Source of the DNA: Delphinapterus leucas | Taxonomy: Eukaryota; Chordata; Mammalia; Artiodactyla; Monodontidae | Assembly (NCBI RefSeq): GCF_002288925.2 | Contig: NW_022098020.1 | Coordinates: 32,436,239 to 32,500,238 of the forward strand | Direction: 5' to 3' | DNA length: 64,000 nucleotides | Shown: in pieces, positions 34,470-47,000 of the stretch | How the letters are laid out: every line of letters begins with the position of its first letter | Numbering within the stretch: position 1 is the first letter of the stretch | The notes under the pieces: model-generated | What the model was told of the DNA's origin: nothing | The model's database searches: none | The model's input: only the letters and a program-made list of their open reading frames with translations | Position numbers and translations under genes: made by a program

Positions 34470-34564
34470 AAATTTAACAATGTTTAAGAGGATAACGTTT
34501 CATGACGAAGTGAGGTTTATTCCAAGAATGCAAGACTTATTTTACCTTCAAAAAGTAATCAATG
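34470..34564 (+). mobile_element. Old L1 ORF2 fragment, middle part
   Basis: GAAGTGAGGTTTATTCCAAG and AATGCAAGACTTATTTTACC continue the RT region after the SINE. It is then broken by the repeat at 34565. Confidence 0.75.
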
Positions 34565-35155
34565 TATATATTAGTTATCTATTGCTACATAAAGAAATCA
34601 CTCCCAAAATGCAGCATACTAAAGCAATGAACATTTATTATCTCACTGTTTCTGTGGGTGAGGAATCCTGGTGCTATTTAACTGGGTTTTCAGGTACAGG
34701 GTCTCTCATGAGGCTATAGTCAAGGCGTCAGCCTGGATAGTCATCTCATCTGAAGACCTGACTGAGGGAGGATCTGCTTCATGATGACTCATGTGGTTCT
34801 TGGCAAGATTCAGTTCCTTATGGGCTGTTGGGACTGAAGTTCTCAGTTCTTCTCTGGCTAATGGCCAGAGGCTTCCCTCTGTTCCATGCCATGTGGACCT
34901 CTCTCTCCAGAGGGTGGCTCACAACATGGCAGCTGGCTTTCCTCGGAGCAAGTGAGTGAGGGAAGTCACCCATGATGGAAGCCACAGTCTTTTTATAACC
35001 TAATCTCAAAAGTGACAAGCCACTACTTCTGTTGTATTACATTCATTGTAACTGAGTCGCTAAGTCCAGGTCATTCTCAAGTAGAGGAAATTACAAAAAG
35101 GCATGAATACCAGGAGAAGGGGATTACTGGGGACCATGTTAGGGGCTGCAAACCA
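34565..35155. mobile_element. Old interspersed repeat inserted in L1 sequence
   Basis: Runs from TTAGTTATCTATTGCTACAT to TTAGGGGCTGCAAACCAC, a widespread mammalian repeat. L1 ORF2 sequence precedes it and continues after it. A related copy is at 35945-36415. The family is not assigned. Confidence 0.6.
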
Positions 35156-35159
35156 CATT

Positions 35160-35900
35160 GTAGTTCAACCCATTAAAAAATCAGAATAAAGGACAGTAAA
35201 TGTGATCATTTAATTTACGAAGAAAAAGTGTTTAACAAAATTCAACATCCATTCATAATAAAAATTTTCAGCAAATTATTAATAGAAGACAACTTTCTCA
35301 ACCTGATAAAAGACATCTATATAAAACCTAAAGATAACATCATACTTAAATATGAAAGAGTGAGTGCTTTCCCCCTAAGAATAGGAATAAGGCAAGGATG
35401 TTCACTCTTAACACTTCTATTCACCATAGTCCTAAAGGTCATAGCAAGTTCAATAAAGCAAGAAAAATAAATAAAAAGTAGAAATATGGGACAGGAAGAA
35501 ATGAAACCATCTCTATTTGTAGACAATATGATTGTGTATATAGAAAATCCTAAGGAATATTTTTAAAAATTACTAAAACTAATAGATGAGTTTAGCAAAG
35601 TCACAGAATACAATGTTAATATATAGAAAAATCAGTGTTATTTTTATACTGTCACAAACAATTAGAATATAAAAATTTTTAAGGTACCATTTATAATAGC
35701 ACCAAAAAACATACAATATTTAGGATAAATTTAATGAAAGATGATGTGCAATACCTCTGCAATAAAACTACCAAAAATGCAGAGCAGATTAAAGATTAAT
35801 GGACTAAAGGAGAAAAGTAACCACATGACCATTTTAATAGAGGCAGAAAAAGTCATTTAACAAATTTCAACTCATATTTATGATCAAAAATCTATTTTAG
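35160..35900 (+). mobile_element. Old L1 ORF2 fragment, right part
   Basis: An 80-codon piece at 35228-35470 translates to RT sequence (FNKIQHPFIIKI, then RIGIRQGCSLLTLLFTIVLK). Further decayed L1 continues to about 35900, partly repeating the PFIIKI region, so it is rearranged. Confidence 0.75.
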
Positions 35901-35944
35901 AAAACTAAAAAAAGGAACCCCTTAAATACAGCTGCCAAAAACAT

Positions 35945-36415
35945 ATATATTCAGTTATCTATGGCTGGATGACAAGCTATCCCAAAACATAGTGGCTTAA
36001 AACCACAACAATTTCATGACTCTGTTGGTGCTGAATCTGGGCAGTGTTCAAAGCTGGGCCGTTTTTCTGGTCCATTTGGCATTGACTGAGGTCACTCACC
36101 TGCATTCCAACAGTAGGTGGGCTGGGTGGGAAGGCTTCATTCACCTCTGGCGCCTCAGGTTCCTCCTCCTGGCCTCTCCCTCTCTGCATGGCCTCTCATC
36201 AGCCAGTAATCTAGCCTGAGCTCCTTTACGGCACAGTGCAGCCTCCCAAGGGCATAGCATCACTTCCAGCACATTCCACTGGTCAGAGCAAGTCACAGGC
36301 CAGCCCAGAATCACCTGGAGGGGAAAACAAACTCAGCTCTTGATGGAGGGACATGATGAACGGAGTGGCAAGAATTGATGGTGACCATCCTTCAAAGTTA
36401 CCTACCACAATGAAT
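35945..36415. mobile_element. Second copy of the TTATCTAT...CTACCACA interspersed repeat
   Basis: Starts TCAGTTATCTATGGCTGGAT, with AACATAGTGGCTTAAAACCA, and ends with GTTACCTACCACA. It shares both ends with the repeat at 34565, but the middle is strongly diverged. Confidence 0.55.
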
Positions 36416-37188
36416 GGATGAAAAGATGAGCAAATAAGTGAGTTATAACCTTCCTTCTGATTCTCACGCTGGTTAAAGAAATGAAGAAACTAAACCCCAT
36501 ACTCCTGATTCTTTTTAGCCTGTCTTTCTTTAAGCAGAGAATAAACTGGTGACAGATTTTTTATGTCTTTGCTGGTCTGTTTAAATTCCAGTATGGCATT
36601 AGCTTCACATAAAATGGCTGAGAACTTTTAGCATCTTCCTTTAGTGTCGTTTTAGTTCCTCCTGCCCCCTCCTGCCCTCTTCTCTCATTCAGTTTCTTAT
36701 TATTCTCTTCTCCCAAATTCAAACCCAGACTACAATCTCTCATTTTGGGGTGAGGAGGCTAGTTCCACTTTGCCCACCTTACAAGACCCAAGGAAATGAG
36801 ACTCTAAGTAGTAAAATGTCACCAGTCTGGGGCAATTATTTTTCAGAACTGCAACCTTCCTACATGGCCGTTAAGTTTTTATCCCCCTGGCACATCCATG
36901 TCCTCCATTTGGAAGGCAAGTTCTGGTCAAATCCAATTATTATGTGGATTGCTGGGCCTTCAGACTCAGTAGTTACTCTCTGGTTTGACTCGAATCCCCT
37001 GACCATCCTTTCATGGCTCTGTACCTAAAATATAGTCGAGCTTTTATAAAAAAACTTTTATAAAAGCTTTTATAAAAACCAATAAACCCAAAGGCCCATT
37101 CTGACTAACAAGTCAGGTGCACACAATACAAACTGTAACACAGGGGAGTATGGGAGAGCCAAGGCCCTTTCTTTTATATATATTAAAA
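36416..37188. other. Intergenic, nothing recognised apart from the palindrome
   Basis: Contains the CTTTTATAAAA cluster at 37041 and no gene. Confidence 0.55.
37041..37078. repeat. Three CTTTTATAAAA units including a perfect 22-bp palindrome
   Basis: CTTTTATAAAA occurs three times in 38 bases. Positions 37056-37077 (ten-base TTTTATAAAA, GC, then TTTTATAAAA) equal their own reverse complement. Confidence 0.85.
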
Positions 37189-37198
37189 GAACACAGCC

Positions 37199-37404
37199 GG
37201 GCTTCCCTGGTGGCGCAGTGGTTGAGAGTCCGCCTGCCGATGCAGGGGACACGGGTTCGTGCCCCGGTCCAGGAAGATCCCACATGCCACGGAGTGGCTA
37301 GGCCCGTGAGCCATGGCCGCTAAGCCTGCGTGTCCGGAGCCTGTGCTCCGCAACGGGAGAGGCCACAACAGTGAGAGGCCCGCGTACTGCAAAAAAAAAA
37401 AAAA
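37199..37404 (+). mobile_element. CHR-type SINE, short form
   Basis: Complete short-form SINE with an A14 tail. The flanks GAACACAGCC and GAAACACAGCC form the TSD with one base difference. Confidence 0.94.
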
Positions 37405-37706
37405 GAAACACAGCCTGTCCCAGGAAGCCAGTGACTCAAAATCATTGCAGAAACCAATGCAGAATTCCTTCCATGTATAGGATTTTTCTTCCTTAAAAGG
37501 CAGTGTATAAAAGGAACAAACTAGCAATATTTCCTGGAATTTGGAGGCCAGACAATGCCTCAATGTTTCTTTATCATGGGCATTCTGGAGAAAGTCCCTC
37601 AGTGCTGGAGGGGAGGAAGAGAACACCCTGGGAGCCATGCTTGCCCACAGCATTTCAGCAGATACTGGAGACTGGCAACACGGATTGTATATATTACTTT
37701 GAGGAG

Positions 37707-37738
37707 AATGTGTGTGTGTGTGTGTGTGTGTACGTGTG
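37707..37738 (+). repeat. (TG)n microsatellite
   Basis: About eleven TG units followed by TACGTGTGTA. Confidence 0.9.
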
Positions 37739-37824
37739 TACCCTGGTGCCCATGGCTTTAATAATGACCTCATTCCTTTCTCTTTTAGAAAAGAGAAAAA
37801 ATACATAATTTGAGAGCTCAAAGA

Positions 37825-37975
37825 GACATTTGAGACACACCACCTCATTAACAAATGAGTAAACAAAGGCCAGAGAAATAGAGTAACTTGCCTGAGGTCA
37901 CACAGATGATTGGAACCAGGGCAAGAACACAAGGCAGGTCTCCAGTCTTCTAGCTGGAGAGTTTGTGCATCACTT
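37825..37975 (-). repeat. MIR fragment
   Basis: TAACTTGCCTGAGGTCACAC and GATTGGAACCAGGGC, reverse-strand MIR core. Confidence 0.65.
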
Positions 37976-38062
37976 AAATATAGGTGGACACTTACTAACA
38001 CATCACTATGTACTTAGGTACAGGGAATTTGATCAAAATGAGCTTAAGTGTGCAGACTCTAG

Positions 38063-38555
38063 ACGATGCTATTCGATACAGTAGCCACCGCACATGTGGC
38101 TTCTGAGCACTTGAACTGTGGCTAGAAACACTGAGCAACCAAATTTCAAATTTTATTTAACTTTAATTTATTTAAATGTGAATGCAAAAACCACTACTTG
38201 ATTCAATAACTGGGAAATTTTAAGTCTATTTGGAACAACTTGAGTATGTGTATCTATATATAAATTTTATGAAATATAAAATACAGATCAAGTATTTCCA
38301 GTGAAAATATGGTGACTGAATTGAGATGTACTCTAAGTATAAAAGATATATTAGATTTCAAAGACTTAGTATAAAAAATGTAAAATATATCATTAGTAAT
38401 TTTTCTGTTGACATGTTGAAATAATCTTCCGGATATATTGGGTTAAATAAAATATATTAATTTCACCTACTTTTTACTTTTTAAATGTAGCTACTAAAAG
38501 AGTAAAATTGCATATGTGGCTTGCATTATGTTTCTGTTGGACAATCTAGAGTCAG
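38063..38555. mobile_element. hAT-like non-autonomous DNA transposon (family not named)
   Basis: AT-rich element whose ends are related in inverted orientation: CACATGTGGCTTCTGAGCAC near the left, and CATATGTGGC with TTCTGTTGGACAATC near the right. This resembles the widespread mammalian repeat with GTGGCTAGTGGCTAC and CTGTCCAATAG ends. Exact boundaries are approximate. Confidence 0.6.
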
Positions 38556-38680
38556 ACTGTCCACACTGAAATTGCTGCTCCACTATATTCCCAGCTCTGT
38601 GGCCTTGGGAAGATTATTGGGTAGCTTTGAGAAGCAATTGTCTTCTCTGAAAAATGAAAGAGAGAAAGGCGTGAGGATAT
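38545..38680 (+). repeat. MIR fragment
   Basis: TGTGGCCTTGGGAAGATTAT and TTGTCTTCTCTGAAAAATG, MIR core in sense. Confidence 0.6.
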
Positions 38681-40329
38681 CTTTCCCCTTTCTTTTCCTG
38701 TTTTTGGCCCTCACTGTGTGATGACATGGTGTTTGGGGCAATGGCAGCCACTTTTAAATGATAGGGAGAAACGTGGCCAATATACAAAGCGCACAACAGC
38801 CACTCAAGAAGGGCTAGCTGAGTAAATGACATAAGTAAAATTTCCTGGCATGTGGTTGGGTTTAAGAATCCATCATTCCCTCTCTTGCTTCTTTGCCCCC
38901 ACATCCCGAACACTCTTTCCCCGTGATCTCTCCTTGTCTGCTCCTGAAAAACACATCTAAGCAGATGTAATCCAGGGCAGACACATGTGTTATTTGCATA
39001 TGATTTGCCAAAATTTGTGTGTAATTGGCTTCTGTCTACAGAATCTGATCTCTGGCTATTTGATTTTAATGCTGAAATTAAGATATACAGGAGGGTCATT
39101 CCCTCTGCCTCCCTCAATCTATCTTTCTACTTTTCCTTCCCAGCTGGCAGCGTTGCCCTGGTAAGTGGGGTGTCAGAGGTCTCTAAGGGGTGAGGAGATG
39201 CTAGATGAGAGGGGCAATGGGCCAGGAATGGGACGCTTTGCTTTTATAACACGAGGAGCAGCATGAGTGTAAAGGGTCCCGACCAGGCTAAGGGCAAGGG
39301 TATCCTTGTGATGTGGCTGGACTCTGCTGATCTGGGCCTGGAAGTCGGTCCTCCCAAAGCTTTGAGCTGGTGGGACTTTGAGGGTAAGAAGAGATCAGGG
39401 CTGAGGGAGGTGGGGTGATACCCTACGGGGAAAACAAGAGCACATAATAGAGACTGGGAATCCAACAGGAATCGGGGCCAGAGGTGAGCAGGAGAAATGT
39501 GAATGCCCCAATGCCCAGAGGAGTTTCAGAGACATCAGGGTGTCTATGATAAATAGGGCAGATTTCCAAGGTGATTTTAATAAAACTTAATAAAATCCAA
39601 AATGACAAGTTGATGCCTGCACATTTAAGGATTTGGGGAGGGGCAGACTGATCTGTTAGTTACAGCGGGTCTCCCAAACTGTGGATTCCGATCTAGCTGG
39701 TGACACCTTCCTCCTAAGCACGGCATCCCACCCATCACTCTCATCCATCCCCTCTGGAGACAGCCAGCCCCTCCCATCTACTTGTCCCCCCAGGTCTACC
39801 CAGCATCTTCCATCACCCTCATTCCCTCTGGGACCACCCAGGACCTCCCTTTCCCACCACGGTTGTCTCAGGCTTCATGATCACTGTCCAAGAGTCAGGC
39901 AGAGAATCTGGGACAGGGCATGGAGTTTGGACCTGCACATTTAGGCCCACACTGCACGCATGATCTCATGCACAGACGGACACAGTTGCATTTTAGCAAG
40001 TCATACTCAGATAGCATGATGTCCTAGGTAGAGTTTGCTATTCTCCGAATAAGAAATACCATGAACTTCACACTTTGCCTCGCCAGCCTGCAAGGTGCCA
40101 GACAGATGCTTCCCTGATGCTAAAGATGGTCACCACGAGCCCAAACACTCCTATGCTTAGCTTACATTTTCTGCCTGGCATCTAGAAAATACTTCATGCA
40201 AATCAGCCCTCTCAAGGAGGCTGAAGACCCTCAGGTGACATTTTAAAGCAGTTGTGCTCTAAAGTAGCTTTGAATATGAAAAGGAGAAAAAAAACCTCAC
40301 AAAAAGTATTTTCAGCTCCTGTGGTTAGT
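38681..40329. other. Intergenic, nothing recognised
   Basis: No gene or named repeat seen; a 167-codon minus-strand frame (38614-39117) has no family features. Confidence 0.55.
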
Positions 40330-40505
40330 TCCCAAATACCAGTACTCTAAAAATTACACAAGAATCACCTTGAGAGGTGTTTAAAAATATGGATGCCAGG
40401 TTTTCAGCCCCAGGGATTTTGATTCCACATGTCTTGTGTGAGTCCCAACACCTGTGTTACTAGGATTTTGATATGCAGCCAGGGCTGAAACCCACTGACT
40501 TGGAC
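40330..40505 (+). mobile_element. MER5-like hAT remnant
   Basis: AAGAATCACCTTGAGAGGTG, GATGCCAGGTTTTCAGCCCC and ATTTTGATTCCACATG follow the MER5 pattern with high divergence. Confidence 0.5.
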
Positions 40506-42059
40506 CATCAAAGAAAGGTGATGATCTGTACTTGAGTCTGTTGCCACCCGGGTATCACTTGCAATTGGGCAAGGATCTCTGGAAACAAGGTTCCCAGGTA
40601 GGGAAGGGTTGTATCTCCATCCAAACAGTATGCAGATTTGTCAGGAGGCAACAACTTGATCTAAAGTTTCAGTAAAGGGGGTAGCTTAAGCAGGCATACC
40701 TAATCGTCCACCTATTTGAGACATAACCATTTATCTTCCTTCCTGTGGGACTTTTGATATAAGGAGAGCTTATCTGCCCACCTCGTCCCCAGCCATTTGG
40801 ACATTTGAGTTTTCATTAACTGTAATGAGTAAAATTAATAATGAAGCCCGTGGTGCAGGAAAATTTATGTTTCTTGTACACGAACCTTGTCGAAACAGGT
40901 ACCAGGCGTTCTAAGGAAGACCTAGGATTTATGTCAAATTCCTTATTAAAGTGTAAGAGGAGAAACAAAGTCTGTACGTTTTGTGTTTTGTCTAAAACTG
41001 TGAGGCCTCCTCACTGCTGCCTGGGTTGTTACCATGCTCAGATAAGAAGGTTACCCACTCCTGCCGCTGCTCAGCCCACTTTAATTATTTTTACCCTCAG
41101 TCCCCAACATCCCTTTAAACCATTCTTCTCTGCCCAGATAGACTGTTACACCTGTCTTTGCAATTCTGGGAGAGACGCTTTGAAGTGCCTTTTCAAAATC
41201 TCTTGTTAATGATCTGGTAATTATTGTGGTGACTTTTCAATGAAGTGTGAAGTGCTCAGCTGGCTGTCAGCTAAGAGAATCCCCAAGCACCTGGAAAGAG
41301 GGACACGGGAAGGGAGAGAGCAGGGGAAACACCCTGAGCCTAGGTCTGTCCCAAAGTTACAGGGGCAGCCCCATCGGGCCAGAGAAGGGCCCTGCCTGAG
41401 GCTGGCAAGGCCACCAGGAGCTCCTGTTGGCAGATGAGAGCTCTCCGAGTCCTGGGAACAGTCTGACTATAGAACCTGGGGAAACTATATAAATGCCCCG
41501 CAAATCCCCAGCAGTACCCTAGTGGGCAATGCCACGTCCCACGGCTGGCTGCAGGGAGGAGCCACACTCCTGCACTCAGACGACAATACCGTCCTCGGTG
41601 CCCCTGCCCCAGTGGAGTGCCTCCCTTCCCTTCACAATCCACATCCATTTTAAGCCATCAGGGCTGCTGTCCAGAGAGGCCCTGCAAGAGCTATCGATGC
41701 TTTTCCTCCTGTCCTTCAGATCCCAGCAGCCAGTGGGGACCAAATGTAGTCCAGCTGTGCTGAGCACTCCCCACATCTGGAAGCCCAGTATGCGGCCCAT
41801 CTCCACACCTGTGCTCCCCAACATCCTGCTTCCACTTGTCAGAGTAAAAGGAGCACCCCAGGGACTGAGACAGCGTGTTGGATCTCTCACAGCCTGACGA
41901 CCCCTCATAACCAAAGAGGCTGCCACACGCATCAAGGCGTCCTAACTGGCCCAAGTTCTCGCAACATCCGAGCTGGCCCTTTATCCCCCTTACCCCACAA
42001 AAGGAAGACAGTCCCAATGAAGAGGAGAAGTGCCAGCCCTGAGGACACATTTGACTGTG
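40506..42059. other. Intergenic, nothing recognised
   Basis: Overlapping frames of up to 122 codons on both strands without domains or conserved motifs. Confidence 0.55.
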
Positions 42060-42195
42060 GAATCTTAAGGAGGCCAGGACATCATCTGGTGCAGGCCCCT
42101 CGTTTTACCAATGAGACACTGGAACTGAAGAAGGTGACGCGATGTGCTCAAGATGGAAGGCTCACCAGCCAACACCAGGGCAGGACTAGAACCAG
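42060..42195 (-). repeat. MIR-like fragment
   Basis: GTTTTACCAATGAGACACTG, GTGACGCGATGTGCTCAAG and AGGGCAGGACTAGAACC, reverse-strand MIR-like text. Confidence 0.6.
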
Positions 42196-42775
42196 GTGCC
42201 CTGGGGCTTCCCCACCTCCCGTGGCTTTTCCGTCAGTGCCCACCATGAGTCTGGGGTGACTTCATATTTTCACGTGCTGACTTGGCCTGGCTCCCCTTCC
42301 TCCACCAGCAGAGAGCTGTGTCCCTGGTCATCTCTGACATGTGCTTGGTACAGTGGTGATTGAGTAGAGCTGCCAGTGAGTTGACTGGTCCCTGACCTGG
42401 CTTCTGGGGCCGGACTCCAACCTCTGCTGGCCCAGCCCTGCTCCCAACACTGCTCCCCATCCTGGCACCTTCTCTGGCCTGGATACCATGGAAGCTGCCC
42501 TGGTTAGTTGCTGGAAATCATCTTTCCAAACCATGGAAAGATCTGGATCTCTTTAGTTAAGCAAATCCAGATGATGGGCAGTCTGGGATCCCCTTCTATG
42601 CTTCTCTGGAGAAAACTGGGAAGCAGATGCCCCTGGCATAAACATTTTTATGTAACGTTTTCTATCTCCAGGAATAGTACTATAATAATATGTGACAAGA
42701 TGGAGCGAACACTGTTCACAAAATTCCTCTTAGGGAGAGTATTCTATGTGTTCAAAAGAAATGCTCCAAGTCAGT

Positions 42776-42930
42776 GGTTCTCAAAGTGTGTCCCCAGACC
42801 AGCAGCCTCAGCATCACCTGGAAATCGTCAGGGGTCTTGTTAGAGATGCAGATTCTCAGGCCCCACCCTGCATTGCTGCATCAGAACCACTAGGGTGGGG
42901 CCCTCCAGGGGATTCAGGAGCAGTTAAGGT
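42776..42930 (+). mobile_element. MER5A-like hAT element
   Basis: Begins CAGTGGTTCTCAAAGTGTG, followed by AGCATCACCTGGAAATCGTC and CAGATTCTCAGGCCCCACC. The 3' end is degraded. Confidence 0.85.
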
Positions 42931-45900
42931 CTGGAAAGCCCATTTTGGTGGAAATCGGGAAGCTCCAGAACATGCTCCAGTGGCAAAATCCAGGGCTCAA
43001 TGGCCCTGTAAGAAGGAAGGGTCTGGTTCCCTGCATGGCTCAGGTCAGGGGAGTCCCAGGATAGATTGGGAGGTAGGATCCAGGGAAGAACTGGATTGCT
43101 TTTTACGATAGAAGGGGAGGACTTCTGAGGTCCCCTGAGGAAATCTAGGGGAGAGGAGAGTGAAGACAGTGAGGCTGGCTGCTATGTGGGAAAAAGGAAG
43201 AGACAGTGAGACCCCCATAACAGGGAGTATCTCAAGACATTGTCGGTGGGATCACAAGTCTTATGCAATGTGCCCTCCCCCTAAACTGCACAAAGCATCG
43301 GTGAAGGTTATGCAAATAACCAAAGTTCTGGGGGTTCTACACTCTGGACACCATGAGAGGAGCTAAAGTCTGCATGATGGTCTCAATGCCACACTCAGCA
43401 GAAAACTCTCTGTAAAGAGAATTGTCATGGCTGAGTACTCTTTCATAAGGAGAACATTTCTCTATTTCCTAGCCATCCCCTTACTGGGGGGCATTTTGTT
43501 GGTTTCCAATTTTTCACCATCGTAAACAACATGATAAATGTCTTGGAGCTACAAACTTTCTCTTTATTCACGATTATGACCTTGGAACACAGATTCACAA
43601 ATGTTGAGCGATTCAGTTCAAATGCTAATTATATAGAGAACAGAAATTTCCCCTGAGATTGAGCAGGGGAGGGAGTGGTGCTCATTTATGAATATGATTA
43701 AGGAGAGAAAGAAGTGTCTTCTTTCTTTGAGAGAATTAGAGGGGTTCAAAGAGTAGAGCTGGCATTCTGGGGGCTGTGAGAAAAGGGAGTAGAGGGGCTT
43801 CCCAGTAAGATTAAAGCAGTGCTAAAGCTGAGGGTGTTTTGAGTGATAACAAGAGGGCTGACAGATAGCTGCTGCATGTATTTGGTTGCATGTGTCAGAC
43901 ACGCAACTCTAGCCTGCTTCCAGTTTCACAACTGTGCTTTTAAGCTCACAATCTGGTCAGAACAGGGGCAGTGCAGGCTTCAAGTCCTGCTAGATCAAGG
44001 GTCACAAACGATAACAACAAGCCTTAAGGCATCTCTCAGAAACTGCTATTGGTTATTCCTTCCTACTGTAAACAGGCTTTCTGTGTGCAGGGAGAGGAGA
44101 AATGGGCAGGGGGTGGAGGAAGGAGTGGGCAGAGCTGCAGACAACTCCAGTATTCCTTCATCCCAGCCAGACATGCCAGAGGAAAGAGATGTCTTCTCTC
44201 CTCCAGCTTCATGTATCAAATCCCAAGGACGGTCTCTGATTGGCTGGCTTGGGTCACATGCTCCCTGGGCAAATCATTAGGGTTAGGTGGCTGGGGCACT
44301 ATGATTGGCTAGGCCTGGGTCACATGTTCATCACTGAAACCAGGGTCCAGGTACTCTAACTGGTAGCACCACCAAAACCATATGGATTTAGGGAGCAGCA
44401 GATACCCAAGAGAAAGGAAGGTCCTTTCCTGAAGAAACAGGCAGACAAAACCAGATATTCACTATCTGTATTCCTTCATACCCCGGCAGCTACTGTTAGT
44501 CCATCACAATATTTCCCCCTTGAGCCAAGATTCAGCCTCAGAATCCTTCTGAACACAGCACTCAGGTAATGACTTCCAGCCAATCCAAGCTAGCCTACAA
44601 GATAAAAGTGATCTGCCATTTTGAGGCTTAAAACAAGATGCCAGATCACTGATGAACAAGAGACTAAAGGGAACTGGATTTAAGAAAGGTGTAAGCCACA
44701 GGGGTCAGTTCAGAACCCTAATGGGTCCCCTCTGGGAGATGCCTGCTCAGGGGACTGTAGGTGACTGCAGGTATCAGTCTCTGTGACAGTGAGATGGTTG
44801 GGCCCTGGTGGAGCATGGGACATTGTGAGACTGTCTGCCTATGGGAAGCCAAATGTGTTTCCTTTCCATTACTGTCACTGAAAAGCGAGTCGCAAGTGGG
44901 CAGCGCAGGAAATCTCTGAGCTTCACTCATTAGATTTCCACAGGAGTTTGGCTTTAAGAGAAATCTGATCCCTCCCACCTGTGTGCTCCATTGCTTAGTC
45001 AGCAGCCAGCCAGAGAGGGCGATACATGCTGGGCTAGGGTGGACAGGGCTGGAACCACAGGCCCAGTTCCAGGGTAGCACTGGGTTCTTCCATGGAGGGG
45101 CTCACAGCTCACATCTCCAAAGTGCACAGGGCAAAGCAAACTGAGGCACCATCAAAATGAAGACTGCCATTGAAGGGGACAGCCTGGATGGTGAGGACAG
45201 GGCACAGCCAGCTCTGGGTGACCCTGGTACATAGCTTCAAGCAGGCAGTCACCTGGGGATTCTCATACCATGCAAAGGACTGCAGGAGTTTGGCCAACAG
45301 CCCGGGTACCAGGAAGAAGCATGACCTGATGGCCCCAGTGGCCTCACTTGGACAGTGGGCTCCAAGTTCCTGCCTATTCCCATGGACTCCTTCAGGACTT
45401 AAGGGTGGGGTTGGTTCAGCCTGGGCTTCCACTCACATCGGGGTCTCCTGGGGCCTGACCCAGGTTCTCAGCAGAGCTGGAAGGAGAAAGGCTTAATTGC
45501 ATCAGAATGGAAGCTTGCCAAGTGTGCTGACACTTTCAGCCCACACAATCAATCCTCCATCGTGTAAATAGAGTTAGGAGTGTGATTCTGGCAATTATAA
45601 AGCCCATTATTTTCCTCTTCTTCTCTAAGTAAATTAGAAAGGCTCTTTGCTCTCACTTTGCAACTGGACCTCATTTTTAAAGTGCAGCTGTAAAAGCACT
45701 GCAACAGACTGTACTTAGAGAGGTGCCATGTTTGATGGCCAGTTGGCCATGGGTTTTGGCTTCCAGCCCTGGTTTTGCTGCCAACCAGACTGTGATCTTT
45801 GGTGAGGCCAGCAGCCATCTCTGGGCCTTGGTTTCCCCATTTATAAAACGAGGAGCTTGGACTAGGTGGCCTCTGCGATCCCTTCCAACTCTCATGGCCA

Positions 45901-46119
45901 CAGGAATCCAAGTGTGCTTGATTACTAGGGATGGCTCCGGGTAGACAGGAATGTACACTAGCTTCTTTTAAGCCAGGAGCCATCCCTCTTTCTTTATTTT
46001 CCACATACAATGATGAACCCCTGCAGGTGCAAATACATCCATTTCCACAGCAGTGTAAGGAGAGAGGAAGAGCTGCGTGCCCATGTTTCTGGAACCCAAA
46101 GTGCTAGCCACTCTCACTG
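42931..46119. other. Intergenic, mostly unrecognised
   Basis: A short reverse L1M-like piece is near 43460-43560, and GATTGGCT motifs recur at about 44239 and 44302. Some MIR-like text lies near 45780-45900. No gene. Confidence 0.5.
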
Positions 46120-46225
46120 AATGCTGTTTTGCAATAAGAATCCCATTTAACCCTTAGAAGAGAGCAGCTCTTAGGCCCATTTCACAGACAAGAAAACCGA
46201 GACACAGTAAAGTAGTGCATCCAGT
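46120..46225 (-). repeat. MIR fragment
   Basis: GCCCATTTCACAGACAAGAA and AACCGAGACACAGTAAAG, reverse-strand MIR core. Confidence 0.55.
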
Positions 46226-46771
46226 CTAGGTATGCCCAGCTCCGAAGGCCATGTTCATAGTCACAACTCTCTCAAATCCCCAAATCTGGGGACCTTCATA
46301 GAGAAAGAATGGGTAGACCAAGAGGCCAACTCAACACGAAAGCAATGCCAGGCAGGACCCCTGAGTGACAGGACATGCCCAGGCAAGTGGCAGATGTCCC
46401 CCTGCATGTGGGGCCAGTAGATCCAGCAGGAAGGGGGCGCAGTGAGAAGGCATGAAAGATTTTGACAAATGTGTTCCAATGTTCCTGGCTCTCTCCAAAT
46501 GGGCTCTTGCTTCCTCCGTCTCCTCCCTACCTCTGGAAACGGAACACCAACGATTTCACTTGAAGGGAGTGTTTGGTGCTGTTTTGAAGCAGCATGAAGT
46601 AAATTTTTATGATGCTGGTTACTGCTTGATGGGGAACATTTCAGCTGCCTTGGCTCTGATGACCCAGCTCTGTCTCCCATATTTGCCATACTGAAATTCT
46701 CAGAATTTACATTTATAAATGTTAAATGACATTTTAATTTTTTATAAGGTGGATACAAGAACAACAAAATA

Positions 46772-46985
46772 GGGCTTCCCTGGTGGCGCAGTGGTTGAGA
46801 GTCTGCCTGCCGATGCAGGGCACACGGGTTCGTGCCCCGATTCGGGAAGATCCCACATGCTGCGGAGCAGCTGGGCCCGTGAGCCATGGCCGCTGAGCCT
46901 GCGCGTCGCGCGTCCGGAGCCTGTGCTCCTCAACGGGAGAGGCCACAACAGTGAGAGGTCCGCGTACCGCAAAAAAAAAAAAAAA
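46772..46985 (+). mobile_element. CHR-type SINE, short form, with a 7-bp internal duplication
   Basis: Complete short-form SINE. TSD AAGAACAACAAAATA (15 bases) at 46757-46771 and 46986-47000. A tandem GCGCGTC duplication at 46901-46914 is not found in the other copies here. Confidence 0.95.
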
Positions 46986-47000
46986 AAGAACAACAAAATA

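Noticed and set aside
37183..38001. 272-codon minus-strand open frame
   Set aside because: It is built from a reversed CHR SINE, a CA/TG microsatellite giving His-Thr repeats, and unrelated DNA. It shows no family resemblance and no splice-consistent structure.
46261..46887. 208-codon minus-strand frame
   Set aside because: Its N-terminal part is antisense CHR SINE translation and the remainder has no recognisable features.
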